From Betaproteobacteria bacterium (GTDB lineage Bacteria; Pseudomonadota; Gammaproteobacteria; Burkholderiales; Rhodocyclaceae), in assembly GCA_016194935.1 (NCBI GenBank), contig JACQAO010000028.1, forward strand, positions 1-64,000: a DNA stretch of 64,000 nucleotides, read 5' to 3'. A model generated the notes under the pieces. That model was not told where the DNA came from. It ran no database searches and saw only the letters and a program-made list of their open reading frames with translations. Made by a program: the position numbers and the translations under genes. Each line of letters starts with the position of its first letter. Position 1 is the stretch's first letter. This document shows, in pieces, positions 28,757-37,341 of this stretch.

Positions 28757-30166
28757 TTATTCTCCATCGGGTAGTTCGAAGAATACTGCTGTGCCGCCTT
28801 GCGGAAGATTTTCTATCCAGATTTTGCCGTGGCGGCTTTCCACAATGCGCCGGGCGATGGACAGGCCGATGCCGGTGCCATGTTCGCCGCCGGTCGCGCC
28901 GAGGCGCTCAAAAATACCGAATACCCGTTCGCGGTATTCCGCGAGAATGCCGGGGCCGTTGTCCGTGATGCGATAGCGGCTCAACTTTTCCAGGCGCTCG
29001 CCGTCAATCCGTATTTGCAACGGTATGCTTGCCTCAGCAGGACGTCCATGCTGCAAGGCATTCTCCAGTAGCACTGAAAACAAATCCATCAAGCGCGGCC
29101 GGTCGAGCACGGCGGGAGGTAACGTCGATTTACTGAGCGTTGCGCCAAGCGCCTCGCATTGGGGTTTCAAGCGTTTTTGCAGGGCCTCGATCACTTCATT
29201 GGCATCCTCTTCCTGGATGTCTCCACGCGCTTCGCTGGCCGCCAGGTAGAGCTGTATGTCGCGCACCAGGACGCGCAGGCGGCTGGCATCGTGTTCGATA
29301 TAGCCCAGCGTGGCGCTGATCTCGTCATCCCTCTCCTGGGAGAGCGCAGTCAGGCGCACGCGCAGCCGCTGGCTGTAACTGATCAGGCGGCGGCTGGGCT
29401 CCATCAGATGATGCGCTGAAACTTCAGCGAAACGAGTCAGGTCGGCATGCGCCTGGGCCAGTCGCGCCTGGTGATTCTGGAGTCCCGCAGCCATGCGGTT
29501 GAAGCTGTGGATCAGGCGACGCAACTCCGGGCTGCCTTCGATCGTCAGCCGGGTTTCCAGTGACCCGTTGGCAATAGCTTCTGCACCGCTTTCGAGCCGT
29601 TGCAGGGGCGCCAGACCGGTGCGCAGTATCAGCCAGATGCCGAGAAAATCCAGGGTAATCGCCAGCAGCAAAATCGCCATCTGATTTTTCAGTCGCTGCC
29701 AGGCGCGAGCGGCTTTGCTTTGCGCCGTCAAGCTCAGGACGATGTCGCCATAGTTGCGGCCTCCCACGTCCAGGGGAGTTTCCCCGGTAACATCGTGGAA
29801 ATCCAGTCCGTGAACGAACCATTGCGGCGCGCTGCTGACCTGCGGCGGGTGTCGGCTGCTCAAGGTTGTTCCGGCGCCATCACGAAATTCCACCCGCGCC
29901 ACCAGCGTCCGGGCTGCATAGCGGTCGAGGGTTTGCTGCAGGCTGGCGTAATCGCCGACCAGTACATAGTCGTTCAACGTATCCGGCAGGGTTTGCAGTT
30001 CCTGCGCCAGGTCGTTTTGCAGATCCAGGCGGGCGTTGTTGGCGTCCTGGCGCACGGAGATGACCAGCATGGCTGCGCCTCCCACTACCAGGGCAAAGCT
30101 TGCCGTCACCAGCAAGCGTGCAGCGAAGGGGAGTCGATTCCAGAGGGCAGCGAAAAAACGGCGCAT
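28757..30166 (-). CDS. HAMP-containing sensor histidine kinase
   Basis: A 469-residue membrane kinase. A transmembrane helix at about residues 15-40, a periplasmic region of some 120 residues and a second helix near 165-190 precede HAMP, DHp and HATPase domains. The ATP-lid boxes are good (LLENALQHG, DNGPGI, HGTGIGLSIARRI). In the H-box (VSAHHLMEPSRRL) the residue after the presumed phospho-His is His instead of the usual Asp or Glu, which may alter phosphotransfer or phosphatase activity. It starts nine bases after the PhnD-like gene, so that protein may be its ligand receptor. Confidence 0.88.
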   Translation of the reverse strand: MRRFFAALWNRLPFAARLLVTASFALVVGGAAMLVISVRQDANNARLDLQNDLAQELQTLPDTLNDYVLVGDYASLQQTLDRYAARTLVARVEFRDGAGTTLSSRHPPQVSSAPQWFVHGLDFHDVTGETPLDVGGRNYGDIVLSLTAQSKAARAWQRLKNQMAILLLAITLDFLGIWLILRTGLAPLQRLESGAEAIANGSLETRLTIEGSPELRRLIHSFNRMAAGLQNHQARLAQAHADLTRFAEVSAHHLMEPSRRLISYSQRLRVRLTALSQERDDEISATLGYIEHDASRLRVLVRDIQLYLAASEARGDIQEEDANEVIEALQKRLKPQCEALGATLSKSTLPPAVLDRPRLMDLFSVLLENALQHGRPAEASIPLQIRIDGERLEKLSRYRITDNGPGILAEYRERVFGIFERLGATGGEHGTGIGLSIARRIVESRHGKIWIENLPQGGTAVFFELPDGE

Positions 30167-30175
30167 GACGACAGC

Positions 30176-31081
30176 TTACTTGATGTCCTTGACCAGGGTG
30201 CTGCGGTAGAAATCAGAATAGTTGCGGTAGTCTGCCGATGATGAGACACGAAAACCGTAGGGTGGTTGCAGACCGATGACCTGGGCGCTGGCCTGGAGAA
30301 TTTTTTCACCTTCCGGATTGTGGTCCATGTCGTGCAGAGTCATTTGCACGGCCTGCACTACGCTCAAAGGAACACGCGGATGTGCGGCAATGGGGTAGTT
30401 GGGATAGCCGCCGGATTCCCACAGCACGCGGTAGCGCAGATTGCTGCGGCTGGCAAAGGTGCGCATCACCTGGCTGTTGACGCCGGCGGCGGCCACCTTG
30501 CCGACCTTGAGCTGGGCCATGATGCCTTCCTCATTGCCGCCGAATTGCGGGATGACGGCGATACCCATGCGCCGCAACCGGTCCATCGCCACGGCATAGC
30601 CGGCAAAGGCCGCCTGGGAAGGGAAGCCGACCGGCTTGCCGGCCAGGTCTTGCAGCGTTTGGATGGGTGAATCGTTCAGAGTAACGATCTGGCTGGTGAT
30701 GCTGGCGTCGCGCGCGCGCAGGAAGACGCGATAATTGTTCCGAGCGATGGCGGGCTGAAAAATGGTGTTCGAGTAGACAAAGTCGTATTCGCCCTTCGCA
30801 GCGGCCTGGTCGGATTCAACGGCGCTGCGCGCTATTTTCAGGTCCAGACGAATGCCGGTGTGGCGCGAGACATAGCCCAGGATAGGATTCCAGTACAAGG
30901 CGGTGAGCAGGGCGCTGCGCTGGGGAAACACGCCGAAAGTGTAGGTATCCAGCGCAGGTGATGGCGGGCTTGCCGCCTGTGCGGGACGCAGTGCCAACGT
31001 GCAGCAGCAGGTGGCCAGAACAGCCAGCGCAGCCAGGGCGGCAAACAAACGGTGCACCGAAAAATTCCTGCCCGGCGTCAT
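30176..31081 (-). CDS. PhnD-like periplasmic binding protein
   Basis: A 301-residue exported protein of the phosphate/phosphonate binding-protein family (PF12974 type). A signal peptide (hydrophobic LFAALAALAVLATCCCTLAL, cleavage near AQAA) is followed by YTFGVFPQRSA, the mid-domain YDFVYSNTIF and the DLAGKPVGFPSQAAFAGY hinge block. No ABC permease or ATPase genes are adjacent. Instead it sits between two histidine kinase genes, overlapping one by four bases. It is therefore more likely a sensory binding protein than a transporter part. The ligand is unknown. Confidence 0.85.
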   Translation of the reverse strand: MTPGRNFSVHRLFAALAALAVLATCCCTLALRPAQAASPPSPALDTYTFGVFPQRSALLTALYWNPILGYVSRHTGIRLDLKIARSAVESDQAAAKGEYDFVYSNTIFQPAIARNNYRVFLRARDASITSQIVTLNDSPIQTLQDLAGKPVGFPSQAAFAGYAVAMDRLRRMGIAVIPQFGGNEEGIMAQLKVGKVAAAGVNSQVMRTFASRSNLRYRVLWESGGYPNYPIAAHPRVPLSVVQAVQMTLHDMDHNPEGEKILQASAQVIGLQPPYGFRVSSSADYRNYSDFYRSTLVKDIK

Positions 31082-32394
31082 GTTGTCCCCGCAGGTGTCT
31101 GCTGTCCGTTACCCACTGCGCCGCGTGCCGGCGGTTGCAGCGGAATTTCAAAAATAAAACGGCTGCCGAGTCCTTCGCCTGCTGACTCCGCCCAGATGCG
31201 CCCACGATAATTCTCGACGATCCTGCGGCACAGCGCCAGCCCCATGCCGCTGCCTTCGTAGAGGTTGCGCGGTTGCAGGCGGCTGAAGAAATGGAACAAG
31301 CGATCAATCTGCTTCGGCGCGATGCCGATGCCGTGGTCGGCAACACTCACCCGCCAGCGACCCAGCGTGATCGCCGAGGCCACTTCGATGCGCGGCGGCT
31401 GGCCGGGGGCATGGTATTTGACGGCATTGCCGAGCAGGTTCTGGAGCAGCCGCGTCATCTCGTCCTGGCTGGCGAAAATTGCCGGCCATTCGCCATCAAC
31501 GGCGATCCTGGCGTCGGCTTCCTGGATGGCCGGCGCCAGAAAAGTCAGCGCCTCGTCGAGCGGCTGACGGCTGTTCAGCCAGCGGTTCGACTCGACTTTG
31601 CGGCCGATCCGCGAGTAATCGAGCAGCGAGACGATCATCTGGTCCATGCGGCGCGCGCCGTCAAGGGCAAAGTTCAGATTGGCGCGGCTGTCTTCGTCGA
31701 GCGTGTCTTGTTGCGCGCGCTCCAGCAGTTGCAGGTGGCTGGAAATCATGCGCAGCGGCTGCCGCATGTCGTGGGAAATACTGTAGGCAAACTGCTCCAG
31801 GTCGGTGTTGGAGCGGATCAAGGCCGCCTCGGTTTGCTTGATTTCAGTCTGGTCAAACATATAGGCGCGAACCCGGACGACTGCTCCGGCCTGGTCGCGC
31901 TCCGGCATGGAAAAGTCGTGGAACCAGCGATACTCGCCGCTTTTGCAGCGCAGCCGGTAGGATTGCTCGAACTGCCTGGCGCCGCTGGCGAGATACTCAG
32001 CGACCTCGCGTTCGATCCGGTCGATGTCATCGGGGTGGATCAGGCCGGAGAACTGGAAACTCCCGGTCGTTAACTCCTCGGCGGAGTAGCCCGTCAAGTC
32101 GATAATATTGCGGGAGACATAGGCCACCGGCCAGCCTGTATGCGGCAGCCAGATGAATACCGTTACCGGTCCGCCGGCGAACAGGTCGCGCTCATAACGG
32201 ATTTCCTGCGCGGCCAGTTTGAGTTCGGTGAGTTCGGTGAGGCCGGTGAGGCCGGTGCTTTTCCAGCGGACTTCACTTTCTCTCAGCGCCTCGCACGCAG
32301 CATGCTGCCTGCGATTGGCGCGTTGCAGCAGCAGCCCCCCGGCAAGCAACGACAACAGGATAAAGCTCGCCAGGCCAGAATAGAACCAATTCAT
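31078..32394 (-). CDS. PAS-domain sensor histidine kinase
   Basis: A 438-residue kinase with one N-terminal membrane helix (about residues 5-25), a PAS/PAC domain near 75-205, a standard H-box (SISHDMRQPLR) and HATPase boxes (LLGNAVKYHA, DHGIGI, GSGMGLALCRRI). Between helix and PAS lies a repeated TGL/TEL stretch coded by a 9-base tandem repeat. It overlaps both neighbours by four bases, so it is coupled to the EAL-type regulator upstream and the PhnD-like protein downstream. Confidence 0.9.
   Translation of the reverse strand: MNWFYSGLASFILLSLLAGGLLLQRANRRQHAACEALRESEVRWKSTGLTGLTELTELKLAAQEIRYERDLFAGGPVTVFIWLPHTGWPVAYVSRNIIDLTGYSAEELTTGSFQFSGLIHPDDIDRIEREVAEYLASGARQFEQSYRLRCKSGEYRWFHDFSMPERDQAGAVVRVRAYMFDQTEIKQTEAALIRSNTDLEQFAYSISHDMRQPLRMISSHLQLLERAQQDTLDEDSRANLNFALDGARRMDQMIVSLLDYSRIGRKVESNRWLNSRQPLDEALTFLAPAIQEADARIAVDGEWPAIFASQDEMTRLLQNLLGNAVKYHAPGQPPRIEVASAITLGRWRVSVADHGIGIAPKQIDRLFHFFSRLQPRNLYEGSGMGLALCRRIVENYRGRIWAESAGEGLGSRFIFEIPLQPPARGAVGNGQQTPAGTT
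32221..32256. repeat. 9-base tandem repeat inside a kinase gene
   Basis: Four units of GAG(TT/GC)CGGT stand in tandem, two of each variant, coding TEL and TGL in the linker between the membrane helix and PAS domain. A 9-base unit keeps the frame, so copy number could vary without breaking the gene. Confidence 0.75.
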
Positions 32395-34928
32395 ACGGGG
32401 ATTTCACCACTGTTGTTGCCTCGCAAGACATTCGGTTGCGGCAAGTCGCCTTTGAGCAGTTGCGCCAGCCAGGTTTCGTGCGGTTGCGGGCGGCCATACA
32501 GATATCCCTGATGGATGACTTTGCCGCGTGCGTTCAGAAAATCCGCCTGAGCCTGGGTTTCGACGCCTTCCGCCACCACTTTCAGGTTCATATGCTTGGT
32601 CACGGCAAGAATGGTTTCCACCAGCACTGCATCGTTGGGTTCGGTGGTGACATCGTCGATAAAGCTTTTGTCGATTTTAAGTTCGTGAATCGGCAGGCGC
32701 TTGAGATAAGCCAGGCTGGAGTAACCTGTACCGAAATCGTCCATGGAAAAATGAATCCCGAGGGCTGTCAGCGTGGTTATTTTTTCCACCACTTCGGACA
32801 GGTTGCCGATCACCAGCCCTTCGGTGATTTCCAGCACCAGGCGGGACGGGGCCACGCCACTGGCGGCCAACTGGCGTTTTATCTCGTTGACGAAGTCCCG
32901 CTTCTGGAAGTGACGCGGACTGATGTTCACCGACACGCGCAGCAGTCGAGCGATGTGTCCGGGCGGGTAATCCGCATCCATTTTCTTCAACAGACGGCAG
33001 ACGCTGGTCAGCATCCAGCGGTCGATGGCGACAATCAGATCGGTGGTTTCCGCCAGCGGAATAAACACGCCCGGCGGCACCAGGCCGCGGCTCGGATGCT
33101 GCCAGCGCACCAGCGCTTCGGCGCCGACTTGTCTGCCTGTCGCATCCACCTGGGGCTGGAGATAGAGACGCAATTGATTTTCCGCCAGGGCCAGGCGTAA
33201 TTCCTGCTCCAGACGGTAGCGATCCTTGATCGTCACGCCCATCTCCACTTCGAAAAAAACCACTCGCCCACCGCCCTCGGCCTTGGCCTTGTGCATCGCC
33301 ATGTCGGCTTGGCGCAAGACGTTGGAGGCGGTTTCCTGCGGCGATTCGGGGAACTGGGTGATCCCGATGCTGGCGTCGAGATGAAAAATCTCGCCATTCA
33401 CTTCGAGGCTTTCGCGCAGCGCGGTGCGCAGTTTTTCCACCATGTCGAGCGCCTCGCGGCCGGCAACTTCACGGCTGGGCATGAGGCGCGGCAGCAACAC
33501 CGCGAACTCGTCTGAGTCCAGCCGCGCCAGCAGGTCATCGCTGTGCAATATCCGTTTGAGGCGCTCGGCCACTGCTTGCAGCAAGGCGTCGCCGACGGCC
33601 AGGCCGCGGGCTTCGTTGATGTCCTTGAAGCGGTCAAGATCGAGCAGCAGAACGCTGGCAAAACCATTTTCCCGCTGAGCGTTTGCCAGCGCCTGATCCA
33701 ACTGCTTGAGGAACAGCGCGCGATTCGCCAGGCTCGTCAGTGCATCGCGCCAGGAGAGATTTTCTGCGGTCTGCTGTGCACTCCTGATTTCGCTCAAGTC
33801 AGCGCACACGGCGACATAATGGCTGACGCGACCAAACTCGTCCTTGACGCAACTGACGGTCTGCCATTGAGGAAATATCTCCCCGTTCTTGCGCCGGTTC
33901 CAAACTTCGCCGCTCCATCCGCCGCTGATAAGCAGGGTCTGCCACATCGACATATGGAAGGTTTCGTTGTGGCGTCCGGATTTGAGGATGCGCGGGTTTT
34001 CTCCCAGCACTTCTTCTTTGCGGTAGCCGGTGATGCGCGTGAAAGCCGGATTCACGGCGACAATGCGGGCGTCGGTATCGGTAATCATGATCGCCTCGCC
34101 GGTGGTTTCGAACACGCGGGCGGCAAGCCGCTGGTGTTCTTCCGCCAGTTTGCGCTGGGTAATGTCGCGTCCGACCGCCACCAGACCTTTGCGGCGGCCA
34201 TCTGCATGGAACAGTGGAACCTTGGTGAGATCGAGGATGCGCGGCGGGCCGTCAAGGCTCGGAATAATTTCCTCTCTCAAGCTGACGCAGCCGGATCGCC
34301 AGGTGGCTTCGTCACTGGCCTGGCAGTTCAGCAAGGCCTGCCTGAAAAAACCATGGACGGCGGCCAGTTCGGAATCTTTCTTGCCGCGATAGTCGGTTTT
34401 CTGCATTTTGAAAAGTTCGAGGGCGACATGGTTGGCCTCCAGCCAGCGGCCTTCGCCGTCCTTGAAAAAAACACTATCGGGCAAGGCGTCGATCAGTGTG
34501 CGCAAGCGATCACCGGTCTCGGCCAGATGTTGTTCCAGGCGACTGCGGGCGATGGCATAGCGGATGGCGCGCACCAGTGCATCGGTATCGAAGCGGCCTT
34601 TGAGCAGATAATCCTGGGCGCCGGCTTCCAGTGCCTGGAGCGCAAAGGCGGTGTCGTCATGGCCGGTCAGTACCACAATCGGCAGACCGCCCGCCGCCTG
34701 CCGTGCGGCGCGCACCGTGTCGAAACCTGCGGAATCAGGCAGGGACAAATCCAGCAGCAAAATATCCGGCTGATGCCCGCGCAAATGCTGCCGCGCTTCA
34801 GCGAGTGTCTGAGCCTGGGTGATTTCGATAGGCGGTTCGCGGCAGGCGCGCAGAAACTGATGTACCAGATGTGCATCACCCGGATCGTCTTCGACCAGCA
34901 AGACTTTACAGGGTTGATGCAGGTTCAT
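32391..34928 (-). CDS. REC-PAS-PAS-GGDEF-EAL regulator, likely c-di-GMP phosphodiesterase
   Basis: An 845-residue protein and the first gene of the operon. Domains in order are receiver (1-125), two PAS domains (about 135-395), GGDEF (about 400-570) and EAL (about 580-835). The GGDEF motif is degenerate: residues 471-475 read DSDEF, so synthesis is unlikely. The EAL site is intact (EALVRW near 604, VSVNISPRHF, DDFGTGYSS, EGVETQAQ), so it should hydrolyse c-di-GMP. The ATG at 34928 has GGGAG upstream and gives a receiver beginning at once; another ATG lies 13 codons earlier. Confidence 0.9.
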   Translation of the reverse strand: MNLHQPCKVLLVEDDPGDAHLVHQFLRACREPPIEITQAQTLAEARQHLRGHQPDILLLDLSLPDSAGFDTVRAARQAAGGLPIVVLTGHDDTAFALQALEAGAQDYLLKGRFDTDALVRAIRYAIARSRLEQHLAETGDRLRTLIDALPDSVFFKDGEGRWLEANHVALELFKMQKTDYRGKKDSELAAVHGFFRQALLNCQASDEATWRSGCVSLREEIIPSLDGPPRILDLTKVPLFHADGRRKGLVAVGRDITQRKLAEEHQRLAARVFETTGEAIMITDTDARIVAVNPAFTRITGYRKEEVLGENPRILKSGRHNETFHMSMWQTLLISGGWSGEVWNRRKNGEIFPQWQTVSCVKDEFGRVSHYVAVCADLSEIRSAQQTAENLSWRDALTSLANRALFLKQLDQALANAQRENGFASVLLLDLDRFKDINEARGLAVGDALLQAVAERLKRILHSDDLLARLDSDEFAVLLPRLMPSREVAGREALDMVEKLRTALRESLEVNGEIFHLDASIGITQFPESPQETASNVLRQADMAMHKAKAEGGGRVVFFEVEMGVTIKDRYRLEQELRLALAENQLRLYLQPQVDATGRQVGAEALVRWQHPSRGLVPPGVFIPLAETTDLIVAIDRWMLTSVCRLLKKMDADYPPGHIARLLRVSVNISPRHFQKRDFVNEIKRQLAASGVAPSRLVLEITEGLVIGNLSEVVEKITTLTALGIHFSMDDFGTGYSSLAYLKRLPIHELKIDKSFIDDVTTEPNDAVLVETILAVTKHMNLKVVAEGVETQAQADFLNARGKVIHQGYLYGRPQPHETWLAQLLKGDLPQPNVLRGNNSGEIPV

Positions 34929-34982
34929 ATCTCTGCTCCCTTCATGATGCGGACAACGACTATGCAACCATTCGTGGATAAC

Positions 34983-35012
34983 AGCATAGCTATATTTTTA
35001 GATACTGGTCAA
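34983..35012 (-). promoter_or_regulatory. Promoter of the signalling operon
   Basis: On the minus strand TTGACC (35007-35012), an 18-base AT-rich spacer and TATGCT (34983-34988) give a good sigma-70 match about 55 bases before the first gene of the signalling operon. Confidence 0.5.
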
Positions 35013-35083
35013 TAATGCATGGCGCCAAAAATATGATTTCAACAGATGAGTGTCTTATTACAGCCGCAATCGACATGATTTGT

Positions 35084-35104
35084 TGCACTACACATGTGCA
35101 CTAC
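35084..35104 (+). promoter_or_regulatory. TGCACTAC direct repeat before the ABC transporter genes
   Basis: TGCACTAC occurs twice exactly, at 35084-35091 and 35097-35104, with a 13-base period. Further TGCA sites are at 35016 and 35146. TGCA elements also overlap the boxC promoter, so a shared BoxR-type regulator is plausible. The start of transcription is not clear; CATAAT at 35124 is a possible -10 box. Confidence 0.45.
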
Positions 35105-35207
35105 GATTGATACAGCGGAGTTTCATAATAAATGGGTTATGATTTTGCACACGAATACCGATACTCACGATGGCCGAAAAATTCAACCCTATGACGAGGA
35201 GCATGAG

Positions 35208-36419
35208 ATGACAAATTACAAACGCCGGGATTTTCTGAAAAACGGCGCCGCGCTGGCCGCTTTGTCCGGCGCCAGCGCTGCAGGCGTGTTGTTGCCGGCA
35301 ACGCTGGCGCAAGCCCAGTCCGCCGCCGGCAAAATTCGTGTCGGCCTGATGCTGCCCTACACCGGCACCTTTGCTCAACTCGGCGTGGCCATTGAAAATG
35401 GCTTTCGCCTGGCGCTGGCCGAGCATGGCGGCAAGTTCGGCGGACGCGAACTGGAATTTTTCAAGGTCGATGATGAATCCGATCCGGCCAAGGCGACGGA
35501 GAACGCCAACAAATTGATCCAGCGCGACAAGGTCGAGGTGCTGGTCGGCACGGTGCACTCCGGCGTGGAAATGGGCATCCTCAAGGTGGTGCGCGAATCC
35601 GGCACGCTCCACATCATCCCCAATGCCGGTGCGGATGCAGCGACCGGAGGGCTATGCGCGCCGAACGTCTTCCGCACTTCGTTCACCAACTGGCAGCCGT
35701 CTTATCCGCTTGGCGATCTGCTGATCAAGCGCGGTCACAAGAGCGCGGTGTATCTCACCTGGAAATACGGCGCCGGCGAAGAATCGTTGGGCGGCTTCAG
35801 GGACGGCTATAGCAAGGCCGGCGGTAAGATATTGAAGGAAATGTTCCTGCCTTTTCCCAACGTCGAATTCCAGGCGCTGCTGACCGAGATTGCCGCGCTC
35901 AAGCCCGATGCAGTGGTGTGTTTTTTCGCTGGCGGCGGCGCCGCCAAGTTTCTCCGCGACTACGCCGCCGCCGGTTTGAAGGGCAAGATTCCGCTCTACG
36001 GTTCCGGCTTTCTCACCGACGGCATCCTCGAAGCGGTCGGTGACGCCGCCGAGGGCATCGAGACTACGCTGCATTACGGCGACGGCATCGACACCAAGCG
36101 CAACAATGCTTTCCGCCTGGCCTATGCCAAGACCTTCAAGTTGCAGCCGGACGTGTATGCGGTGCAGGGCTACGACGCCGGCCTGCTGCTGACCGCCGGT
36201 CTCGACGCGATGAAAGGCGACATCGCCAACAAGGCAGGCATGATCAAGGCCATGGAAAACGTCAAGATCGACAGCCCGCGCGGTCCCTGGACGATGTCCA
36301 AGGCGCACAATCCGATCCAGGATATCTACCTGCGCAAGGTGGTGGGCAAGGAGAACAAGGTCATGGGCGTGGCGCACAAGGCGCTGGCCGATCCGGCGCG
36401 CGGTTGCAAGATGGCCTGA
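35208..36419 (+). CDS. ABC transporter substrate-binding protein, Tat-exported
   Basis: A 403-residue periplasmic binding protein of the branched-chain amino acid/amide type (LivJ-like fold). A twin-arginine signal (KRRDFLKNG, hydrophobic stretch, LAQAQ) precedes the domain starting IRVGLMLPYTGTFAQLG. Members of this family bind amino acids but also benzoate and related aromatic acids. GAGGAG sits just before the ATG at 35208. It begins a cluster with LivHMGF-type genes and a hydrolase, not far from boxBC, so benzoate uptake is a reasonable guess. A terminator-like hairpin follows. Confidence 0.88.
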   Translation: MTNYKRRDFLKNGAALAALSGASAAGVLLPATLAQAQSAAGKIRVGLMLPYTGTFAQLGVAIENGFRLALAEHGGKFGGRELEFFKVDDESDPAKATENANKLIQRDKVEVLVGTVHSGVEMGILKVVRESGTLHIIPNAGADAATGGLCAPNVFRTSFTNWQPSYPLGDLLIKRGHKSAVYLTWKYGAGEESLGGFRDGYSKAGGKILKEMFLPFPNVEFQALLTEIAALKPDAVVCFFAGGGAAKFLRDYAAAGLKGKIPLYGSGFLTDGILEAVGDAAEGIETTLHYGDGIDTKRNNAFRLAYAKTFKLQPDVYAVQGYDAGLLLTAGLDAMKGDIANKAGMIKAMENVKIDSPRGPWTMSKAHNPIQDIYLRKVVGKENKVMGVAHKALADPARGCKMA

Positions 36420-36439
36420 GGATTTTTCGCTTTTCCAAC

Positions 36440-36466
36440 GGCGGCAGTTACCCTGCCGCCTTTTTT
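36440..36466 (+). terminator. Intercistronic hairpin with T-run
   Basis: GGCGGCAG, loop TTACC, CTGCCGCC, then six T: a classic intrinsic terminator 20 bases after the binding-protein gene. Placed between this gene and the permease genes, it probably makes binding-protein mRNA more abundant than transporter mRNA. Confidence 0.8.
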
Positions 36467-36474
36467 ACGTCACG

Positions 36475-37341
36475 ATGGATTTCTATTCTTTTCTCATCCA
36501 ACTGCTCAACGGCCTGCAATACGGCTTGCTGCTGTTCCTCGTCGCCAGCGGCTTGACGCTGGTGTTCGGTATCATGGGCATCATCAATCTGGCGCATGGC
36601 AGTTTCTATATGGTCGGGGCTTATCTGGCGTTTTCTCTGGCGGCGCTGACCGGCAATTTGTTGACCGCCGTGCTGCTCGGCGTGACGCTCTCGGTATTGC
36701 TCGGGATGCTGCTGGAGTGGCTGTTCTACCGTCACCTGTATGCGCGCGATCATCTCTACCAGGTGTTGATGACGTATGGCCTGATCCTGGTGTTCGAGGA
36801 ACTCCGTTCGATACTCTGGGGCGACGATGTGCATGGCGTCGCCGTGCCGGTATTCCTGTCCGGTTCGATTCCGCTCACCGACAACCTGTCCTATCCGGTG
36901 TATCGGTTGGCGATCTCGGGAATCTGTCTGCTGCTGGCCGGCGGTCTCTACTGGCTGATCCGGAAGACCCGCCTGGGCATGATGATCCGCGCTGGCGCCG
37001 CCAATCGTGAGATGGCGCAAGCGCTCGGCATCAACATCGAATGGCTGTACACCGTGGTGTTCGCCCTCGGTCTGACTCTGGCTGCTTTCGCCGGGATGAT
37101 CGCTGCGCCGGTATCGTCGGTGTATCCCAATATGGGCGGGGAGGTCATCATCATCAGCTTCGTGGTGGTGGTGATCGGCGGCATCGGTTCGGTGTGGGGG
37201 GCCTTGCTGGCGGCGATCCTGATCGGCATGAGCGACACTTTCGGCAAGGTGTTGCTGCCGGAATACGCCGGCATGACGACATACTTGCTGATGGCGCTGG
37301 TGCTGCTGTGGCGGCCCGAAGGTTTGTTCCGGCGCACATGA
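36475..37341 (+). CDS. ABC transporter permease, LivH type
   Basis: A 288-residue inner-membrane permease with about eight hydrophobic segments. The start FLIQLLNGLQYGLLLFLVASGLTL and the motif GIINLAHGSFYM are typical of LivH. It pairs with the LivM-type protein to form the pore. The ATG lies eight bases after the terminator T-run and no Shine-Dalgarno sequence is evident, so translation may be weak. It overlaps the next gene by ATGA. Confidence 0.9.
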   Translation: MDFYSFLIQLLNGLQYGLLLFLVASGLTLVFGIMGIINLAHGSFYMVGAYLAFSLAALTGNLLTAVLLGVTLSVLLGMLLEWLFYRHLYARDHLYQVLMTYGLILVFEELRSILWGDDVHGVAVPVFLSGSIPLTDNLSYPVYRLAISGICLLLAGGLYWLIRKTRLGMMIRAGAANREMAQALGINIEWLYTVVFALGLTLAAFAGMIAAPVSSVYPNMGGEVIIISFVVVVIGGIGSVWGALLAAILIGMSDTFGKVLLPEYAGMTTYLLMALVLLWRPEGLFRRT

